Shown: in pieces, positions 57,968 to 64,000 of the stretch
Layout of the letters: each line of letters opens with the position of its first letter
Position numbering within the stretch: position 1 is the stretch's first letter
Origin: Lentisalinibacter orientalis
GTDB lineage: Bacteria; Pseudomonadota; Gammaproteobacteria; Steroidobacterales; Woeseiaceae
DNA length: 64,000 bases
Reading direction: 5' to 3'
Assembly: GCF_040706535.1 (NCBI RefSeq)
Contig: NZ_JAPDRJ010000001.1
Location: 1,302,001 to 1,366,000, forward strand
Program-made: the position numbers and the translations under genes
Notes under the pieces: generated by a model
What the model was told of the DNA's origin: nothing
Seen by the model: only the letters and a program-made list of their open reading frames with translations
The model's database searches: none

Positions 57968-59926
57968 TCAGCTCTGATCCGGGTTCTTCAGGTTCTCGTC
58001 AAGGAAGTTGACCACCTTGGTGTACCACTCCACCTGGTTCTCCAGCTTGCGGAACCCGTGGCCCTCGTCCTCCTTGATGATGAGCTCGTACTCCACATCG
58101 TGGGCCTTGAGCTTCTCCTCCAGATTGAGGGCATGGTCGATGACCACGCGCGGGTCTTCCTCGCCGTAACCCATGAGCAGCGGCACGCGGATCTTGTCGA
58201 CGTGGTTGATCGGCGAGCGCGCAGCCATGTCGGCCCGCTCCTCGGGATCGTCGTAGTCGCCGATGGTCCGCTTCATCTCCGCCCGCTGCATCCGCCAGGA
58301 GGCCGGCATGGTCTCGAACAGCAGCGGTATGTCGGTGACGCCCACGTAGTTGATGGCGCACTGGTAGAGCTCCGGCGTGAAGGTGATGCCGGCCATGGCC
58401 GCGTAGCCGCCGTAACTCGCACCGTAGATGCAGACGCGGTCCGGGTCGGCGATGCCTTCGTCCACGGCCCACTGCACGGCGTCGGTGATGTCGTTCTGCA
58501 TCTCGGCGCCCCACTTGCCCCAGCCGGCCTTGTCGAACTCCTGGCCGAAGCCGGTGGAGCCGCGGAAGTTCACCTGCAGCACGGCGTAACCCCGGTTGGC
58601 CAGCAGCTGCACCTCCGGGTTGAAGCCCCAGGAGTCGCGGGCTCGCGGGCCGCCGTGGGGGTTGACGACCAGGGGCAGGCCCTTGCCGTCGCTACCGGGG
58701 GGCAGCGTCAGGTAGGCGGGCAGCACCAGGCCGTCCCGGGCCTCGATATCCACCGGCTCCATCTTCGCCAGGCTCTCCTCCGGCAGCCACTCGTAGGCGA
58801 TGGCCAGCTCCTCCATCTTGTTCGACTCGCGATCGAACAGGTAATAGGCGGCCGGGTTCCGGTCGCTCCAGACGGTGAAGACGAACTTGTCCTCGTCCTC
58901 CGTGGCGCTGGACATCGAGACCTGCTTCTCCGGGAAGGCGGCCTTGATGGACTTCATCATCCGCTCCCACTCCGGATCCACGTAGTGGTAGCCGGGCTTG
59001 TCCGCGTTGTAGGTGATCATCACGGCGTCGTCCTTGACGTCCGAGGCGACGACGCCGCCCACGTCGACCTCAGGGTGCTCGAAGATCAGCTTGCCGAGCT
59101 TCCTGTTCTCGAGGTCGTACTCGTAGATGGCTGCCTTGTCGCGCTCCTCGCCTTCCGGCGTGACGTTGGAGCGCACCCACATGCGCTCGCCGTCGTCACT
59201 GAGCCAGGCCGGCGTGAAACCGCCTTCGGCAACCTTGAACTCGATCAGCGTCGTCCAGTCGTCCTTTTCGGACTTGCGGTAGAGCACCTTGCGCTTGCCG
59301 TCCTCGAAGGCGACCGCGCCGATGATCTCGCCCTTGTCGTTGGGCAGCCAGCCGGCGATGTTGCCCGGGTTGCGCTCGACGCCACGCATCTTGCCGTTGT
59401 AGATGTTCATGCGCTTGACGTCCTGCACCACGGTATCGTGATACTGGCGCGGCACGGACACCAGGACCTCGTCCTTGTCCTCCTCGAGGGTATTCAGCAC
59501 GGAGGCGGTCAGGATGACGCGGCTGCCGCCCCGGATCTGGGTCTCGGCGGGCTCGATCAGCGTGCGCGGCCTGGAGCCGTCCCTGTTCACGGCGAAGATG
59601 CCGAAGGACTCGTTGCCGTCGTTGTCCATGAAGAACAGGATGCGCTCGTTGTTCGCCCACATGTAGCCATTCACGTCGCGGTCTTTCACGCCCGTGATGG
59701 CCGTGGCATCCCGGGTCTCGAGGTTGATGACCGCGATGTTGCGGCGGTCGTTCTCGAACAGCGGCGTGACGGCTGCGAGGTACTTGCCGTCCGGCGACAG
59801 CTGAAAGCTCGTGAACAGCGAGCGCTTGAAGAAGTCCTCGACCGGGATCTCTTCGACGGCCATGGCCGGCGCTGCGAGCATCAGTGCGGCCGCCAGTGCC
59901 GCGAAATATTGGCTGATCCTTTTCAT
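57968..59926 (-). CDS. S9-family prolyl oligopeptidase-type peptidase
   Basis: A 652-residue exported peptidase. The signal peptide ends near residue 23 (APAMA). An N-terminal propeller (about 30-390) precedes the alpha/beta-hydrolase domain with GASYGG (Ser504), Asp591 in EEDPR and His623 in EGHGF. Members cleave dipeptides or acyl amino acids; periplasmic action on short peptides is likely. The position upstream of a TonB receptor suggests a role in peptide use, but the two transcripts are separate. Confidence 0.93.
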   Translation of the reverse strand: MKRISQYFAALAAALMLAAPAMAVEEIPVEDFFKRSLFTSFQLSPDGKYLAAVTPLFENDRRNIAVINLETRDATAITGVKDRDVNGYMWANNERILFFMDNDGNESFGIFAVNRDGSRPRTLIEPAETQIRGGSRVILTASVLNTLEEDKDEVLVSVPRQYHDTVVQDVKRMNIYNGKMRGVERNPGNIAGWLPNDKGEIIGAVAFEDGKRKVLYRKSEKDDWTTLIEFKVAEGGFTPAWLSDDGERMWVRSNVTPEGEERDKAAIYEYDLENRKLGKLIFEHPEVDVGGVVASDVKDDAVMITYNADKPGYHYVDPEWERMMKSIKAAFPEKQVSMSSATEDEDKFVFTVWSDRNPAAYYLFDRESNKMEELAIAYEWLPEESLAKMEPVDIEARDGLVLPAYLTLPPGSDGKGLPLVVNPHGGPRARDSWGFNPEVQLLANRGYAVLQVNFRGSTGFGQEFDKAGWGKWGAEMQNDITDAVQWAVDEGIADPDRVCIYGASYGGYAAMAGITFTPELYQCAINYVGVTDIPLLFETMPASWRMQRAEMKRTIGDYDDPEERADMAARSPINHVDKIRVPLLMGYGEEDPRVVIDHALNLEEKLKAHDVEYELIIKEDEGHGFRKLENQVEWYTKVVNFLDENLKNPDQS

Positions 59927-59963
59927 CTCTGCTCCTGGTGGACCTTGGTCGTATTGGAAGCCG

Positions 59964-60050
59964 GTAGGAGGGCCTTCAGGCCCGACAACCGCATGGGCAA
60001 TCGGGCCGGGGAAATATGGCCGATGAAATCGGGCCTGAAGGCCCTCCTAC
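59964..60050. repeat. Inverted REP-like pair upstream of the S9 peptidase gene
   Basis: A forward unit GTAGGAGGGCCTTCAGGCCC (59964-59983) plus GAC is followed by 41 nt and an inverted unit ATCGGGCCTGAAGGCCCTCC (60028-60047) plus TAC. It separates the S9 peptidase promoter region from the end of the DUF192 gene, where no other terminator is seen. Confidence 0.92.
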
Positions 60051-60128
60051 GTTCTTGGTTGCGACCGATAGTAGCCAAAGAAAGTTTCCGAGGCGAGACA
60101 ATGCAGTTGTCAGACGGTCGACAGGCGC

Positions 60129-60623
60129 TCACCGTAAACCGTTTTGGACAGCCTGACCCACATATATACGCCGGCCGCGCTCGACGCCGAGCCGGGCGGC
60201 CACGCCGGCGTTCAGTTCCAGCACCGCGCCGACCGGCCCGCGGGAGTACACGGATTCCAGCGACAGCGGTTCGGTGTTCGACGCCACGTTGGCGACCGTG
60301 CCGTCCGCCCGGATGAACACCATATCCAGCGGGATCAGGGTGTTCTTCATCCACATGGATACGCGCCGCTCGCCGGGATAGAGGAACAGCATGCCCCGGT
60401 CGTCGGCCATCCCGCTGACGTGCATGAGGCCGCGGGCCCGCTGGGCGGCATCGAGCGCCAGCCAGACCGCGATCCGGTGGCAGGCCATGCGGCCCTCGAC
60501 CGTGATGACGGCGCGGCCGAAGGCGGCATCCAGCGCCGACGTGGGGTCGGCCCCCGGGTTGTCGCCGGCGGCCGGGTTGCCCGCAAGCAGCAGCGCGAGT
60601 GCGACGAGCGCGAGCCGGCTCAT
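60129..60623 (-). CDS. Secreted DUF192 protein
   Basis: A 164-residue protein with a signal peptide (about 1-20) and a DUF192 domain (about 38-160): ERGLMHVS-like RARGLMHVSGMADDRGMLFLYPGERRVSMWMKNTLIPLDMVFI is highly typical. The function of DUF192 is not known. Its ATG overlaps the preceding lipoprotein stop (ATGA), so the two are translationally coupled. The gene is followed by a REP pair in place of a terminator. Confidence 0.9.
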   Translation of the reverse strand: MSRLALVALALLLAGNPAAGDNPGADPTSALDAAFGRAVITVEGRMACHRIAVWLALDAAQRARGLMHVSGMADDRGMLFLYPGERRVSMWMKNTLIPLDMVFIRADGTVANVASNTEPLSLESVYSRGPVGAVLELNAGVAARLGVERGRRIYVGQAVQNGLR

Positions 60624-61294
60624 GGCGACAGCGGATCCTGCGAGGGCGCCCAGTCGATGCGGCCGCGGAATTCGAGTTCGTCCAGGCTGATGCTGCCCGG
60701 GCCGTTGAGGGCGGGCAGGGCGGCCGTGCAATAGACTCGGCCGGTCACGGCGCGGCTGTCCTCCGGTCCGGGCGCGGGCTCCTGCCGGGTGACGTCGGCC
60801 CAGCACTGTTCGCCGCTGTTGGAATAGAAGCGGCTGGAATGCTCGTCGATGATGGTGACGGTGGCGGCCCGGCCCGTGACGGTCTCGTCCGGGTCCAGCC
60901 CGTCGATGCCGACGATGATCACCAGGTCGGCGTCCGTGGGTGCGATGCGCCGGGCGAAGCGCAGCCTCGCCCCGGCGCCGTCCGGCCGCGGCATGCCCTC
61001 GCACTCCAGGGCGCCGCCCCGCCAGTCCAGCGGCGCGTCGATGGCGCCGTACAGCCGGCCGGCGAGGTAGCCGCCGCCGTCTTCCAGGCAGGGTCTGGCC
61101 GCGGTATCGGCAGGGACCTCGGCGGCTGTCTCGGCAGGAGCGTCTTGCCCCTCACCGGCGCAGGCGGAGGCGCCCAGCAGCAGGCAGAGCACCGGCAGCA
61201 GCGAATTTTTGCCGCCGGCCGCGGTCCACAGAAGTCCGCCGGGGCGCGGGGCGGCCCGGCCATGGCGACAGCTTTCTGATAAAGGGAATAACAT
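60620..61294 (-). CDS. Putative lipoprotein of unknown function
   Basis: A 224-residue protein with a lipobox LLGASAC and an exported beta-rich domain (GGYLAGRLYGAIDAPLDW, LRFARRIAPTDADLVIIVGIDGLDPDETV). No family is recognised. The only in-frame ATG near enough (61294) places the lipobox cysteine about 46 residues from the N-terminus, much longer than usual, and no GTG or TTG lies between; the true start may be a non-canonical codon. It is coupled to DUF192 (4-nt overlap) and divergent from the MoxR gene by 97 nt. Confidence 0.68.
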   Translation of the reverse strand: MLFPLSESCRHGRAAPRPGGLLWTAAGGKNSLLPVLCLLLGASACAGEGQDAPAETAAEVPADTAARPCLEDGGGYLAGRLYGAIDAPLDWRGGALECEGMPRPDGAGARLRFARRIAPTDADLVIIVGIDGLDPDETVTGRAATVTIIDEHSSRFYSNSGEQCWADVTRQEPAPGPEDSRAVTGRVYCTAALPALNGPGSISLDELEFRGRIDWAPSQDPLSP

Positions 61295-61391
61295 GCAGCG
61301 AGAGTCCCTGTCCGGTGCGCAGGCCGGTGGGTGTTTGGCGCGCGACGCCGCCAATCCTACAATGTCGCGCCCCTTCGGTGCGGAGGAAACC

Positions 61392-62360
<969 letters not shown>

Positions 62361-62383
62361 GCGGAGGGAGAGACGTCAGCGGT

Positions 62384-63358
62384 ATGGGGCAGGCATCCCA
62401 GGCAAGGACATCCCGGGCAAAGGCATCCCGGACGGCGGCCGCCGAATCCCCGGTGCGGGTCACCCAGGCGGAGCTGATCCGCCTCGCCGCGCAGGCCCGT
62501 CTGCTGAGCCTGGATGCGATGCGCGCCCGCGCGCGGCGCGGCGGCCAGTACCTCTCCCACTTCAAGGGCCGCGGCATGGAGTTCGCCGAGGCCCGGCCGT
62601 ACCAGGACGGCGACGACCCGCGCAACATCGACTGGCGGGTGACGGCGCGTACCGGCAAGCCGTTCACCAAGCTGTTCCGCGAGGAGCGGGAGCGGCCGGT
62701 GCTCCTGTGGCTGGATCTGCGCGCCGCGATGCACTTCGCGACCCGGGGGCGGTTCAAGTCGGTGCTGGCCGCCCGGGCCGCCGCGCTGCTCGCCTGGGTG
62801 GCGGCGGGGCACGGCGACCGCGTGGGCGGATTCCTGTTCGCCGAAGGCTTCCATCGCGAGCTTCGGCCCCGGCTCGGCCGCCGGGCCGTGCTGCGCTTCC
62901 TGCACGAGACGGCCGCGGCCCCGGTCTGGGAGCGGGATGACTTCGATCTGTCACAGAGCGCCGCCGCCGTGGAGTCCGCCATGGGCGGCCTGCGCCAGGT
63001 GGCCAAGACCGGCAGCCTGGTGGTGCTGTTCAGCGACTTCCGGGACTTCGGCGAGTCCGCCCGGCGCTGCCTGGCGGACATCGGCCGGCACAACGACGTG
63101 ATCGTGTTCCTCCTGCACGACCCGCTGGAGGAGGCGCTGCCGCCGCCGGGGCGCTACCGGGTGCGCGACGGCCGCGGCGAGGCCACGCTCGAGACCGACA
63201 GCCGACGGCTGCGGGAACGCTACGCCGACGAGTTCCGCCGCCGGCGCGACGAGATGACCACGCTGTTCGAGCGCTACCGCATGCGCTGGGTGGACGCCTC
63301 CACCGGGGACGACCCGATGGAGCTGCTGTCCCGGGTGCTCGGCCAGCGGCCGCGCTGA
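62384..63358 (+). CDS. DUF58 (VWA-like) protein
   Basis: A 324-residue protein of the DUF58 family: GMEFAEARPYQDGDDPRNIDWRVTARTGKPFTKLFREERERPV is the hallmark, followed by a VWA-like domain (LLWLDLRAAMHFATRG). It is a MoxR partner expected at the inner membrane. The N-terminal 20 residues derive from three tandem 14- to 15-bp repeats and are probably disordered. The ATG at 62384 has GGAGGGAGAG some 15 nt upstream, farther than normal. Confidence 0.88.
   Translation: MGQASQARTSRAKASRTAAAESPVRVTQAELIRLAAQARLLSLDAMRARARRGGQYLSHFKGRGMEFAEARPYQDGDDPRNIDWRVTARTGKPFTKLFREERERPVLLWLDLRAAMHFATRGRFKSVLAARAAALLAWVAAGHGDRVGGFLFAEGFHRELRPRLGRRAVLRFLHETAAAPVWERDDFDLSQSAAAVESAMGGLRQVAKTGSLVVLFSDFRDFGESARRCLADIGRHNDVIVFLLHDPLEEALPPPGRYRVRDGRGEATLETDSRRLRERYADEFRRRRDEMTTLFERYRMRWVDASTGDDPMELLSRVLGQRPR
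62388..62431 (+). repeat. Tandem 14- to 15-bp repeat at the DUF58 N-terminus
   Basis: Three units related to GGCAAGGCATCCC encode alternating Ala/Ser/Arg/Lys residues just after the start codon. Confidence 0.7.
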
Positions 63359-63368
63359 GGAGGCGACG

Positions 63369-63848
63369 ATGTCCCCCGCCGAACTGCCGCTGAGAGACAT
63401 CCACCTGCCCGAACCGGTGGGCTGGTGGCCGCCTGCGCCGGGCTGGTGGGCGCTGCTGGCGCTTGCGCTGGCCGGCGCGGCCGCGTGGGCGTGGCTGGCC
63501 TGGCGGCGCCGCACCCGGGTGCGGCGGGCGGCGCTGGCCGAGCTGCGGCGTATCGAGCGGGACTACGCGGCGGATGGCGACGTGGCGCGCCTCGCCCGGG
63601 ATCTCTCCACGCTGATGCGCCGCGCCGCGATCACGGCCGACGAACGCCGCCGGGTCGCCGGCCTGACCGGGGAGGAATGGCTGGCCTGGCTCGACGGCGG
63701 CCTGTCCGGGCGGCCGTTCAGCGAGGGCCCCGGCCGCTGCCTCGCCGATGCACCGTACTGTCCGGATCCCGAGGAACGGGTGGTCGATGCCATGGCGCTG
63801 CTCGGACTCTGCCGGGCGCGCCTCAGACACCTGGAGCCCGGGGAGTGA
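63369..63848 (+). CDS. DUF4381 membrane protein
   Basis: A 159-residue protein with LRDIHLPEPVGWWPPAPGWWALLAL at the N-terminus, the DUF4381 signature, and one membrane segment (about 27-45). The remainder is cytoplasmic and helical. Such genes almost always lie between DUF58 and BatA genes and are thought to assist the MoxR/VWA complex. The ATG is 11 nt after the DUF58 stop, with GAGGAGGCG upstream. Its stop overlaps the next start. Confidence 0.92.
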   Translation: MSPAELPLRDIHLPEPVGWWPPAPGWWALLALALAGAAAWAWLAWRRRTRVRRAALAELRRIERDYAADGDVARLARDLSTLMRRAAITADERRRVAGLTGEEWLAWLDGGLSGRPFSEGPGRCLADAPYCPDPEERVVDAMALLGLCRARLRHLEPGE

Positions 63849-64000
63849 CCTGGCTCGGCGACATCCCGGCCTGGCTCACCGAGGTCCGCTTCGCCTGGCC
63901 CTGGCTGTTCCTGCTGCTGCCGCTGCCGCTGCTCGTCCGCTGGCTGCTGCCGCCCGCGCCGGGTGCCGACAGTGCGGCTCTGCGGGTACCTTCCACGGCA
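63845..64000 (+). CDS. BatA-like VWA membrane protein (5' end only)
   Basis: From a GTG at 63845 (GTGA overlap with the previous stop), 52 codons run to the window end. The visible part, WLGDIPAWLTEVRFAWPWLFLLLPLPLLVRWLLPP, is the BatA-type N-terminal membrane helix with the conserved FxWPWLFLLLPLP pattern that precedes a VWA domain. BatA is a component of the Bat aerotolerance/MoxR membrane complex. The rest, including the VWA domain, is outside the window. Confidence 0.85.
   Translation, partial: MTWLGDIPAWLTEVRFAWPWLFLLLPLPLLVRWLLPPAPGADSAALRVPSTA

Overview
The window is a dense, high-G+C bacterial chromosome segment with about 61 protein genes, mostly short intergenic gaps and many small same-strand operons. 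Gene content points to a Gram-negative gammaproteobacterium with an aerobic or microaerobic life. There are two large TonB-dependent receptors, OmpW, several lipoproteins, L,D-transpeptidase and MepK-like peptidoglycan enzymes, hemN, oxyR/dps, a gammaproteobacterial-type LexA box, and short REP-like palindromes beginning GTAGGAGGGCC. The exact genus cannot be read from the sequence. No rRNA, tRNA, CRISPR array, insertion sequence or prophage was found.

Layout. 1-8.6 kb: a truncated secreted protein, an esterase, two haem-c lipoproteins, a YvlD-type membrane protein, hemN, a class V aminotransferase, and a radical SAM plus DUF4130-UdgX repair pair preceded by a LexA box. 8.6-23.6 kb: a PLP decarboxylase, DUF2189 and DUF4097 genes, a TonB receptor, an Asp/Asn beta-hydroxylase coupled to a propeller protein facing a TPR-sulfotransferase, an amidohydrolase lipoprotein with a MepK homologue, a divergent L,D-transpeptidase, and an apparently autoregulated MarR gene. 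23.6-34 kb: HPF, M20 peptidase, ABC exporter, ompW, TerC, then a six- to eight-gene plus-strand run of hemerythrin, two DUF1538 proteins, a PII-like protein, a CBS protein, NUDIX and GTP cyclohydrolase II. 34-40 kb: a SYLF protein, a 26-codon ORF with an exceptional Shine-Dalgarno and its own terminator, a J-domain/zinc/PilZ fusion, and a peroxide-defence cluster (OxyR, Dps, peroxiredoxin-glutaredoxin). 40-52 kb: an MBL-fold enzyme, an outer-membrane barrel, DUF418, malic enzyme, a lower-G+C pair encoding a phospholipase-A2-like secreted protein and a membrane-anchored helical protein, GIY-YIG, a sodium symporter, a Rieske oxygenase, an NhaC-type antiporter and TerB. 52-64 kb: a PQQ-type sugar dehydrogenase, a CNNM protein, the second TonB receptor, an S9 peptidase, DUF192, a lipoprotein, and the start of a MoxR-DUF58-DUF4381-BatA operon that runs off the window.

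The best candidates for follow-up are the LexA-box-controlled radical SAM/UdgX pair, the hemerythrin-DUF1538-PII-CBS operon, the phospholipase-A2-like gene pair, the 26-codon ORF, and the J-domain/PilZ fusion. Four REP loci are present; at one of them the stop codons of both flanking convergent genes lie inside the REP ends.
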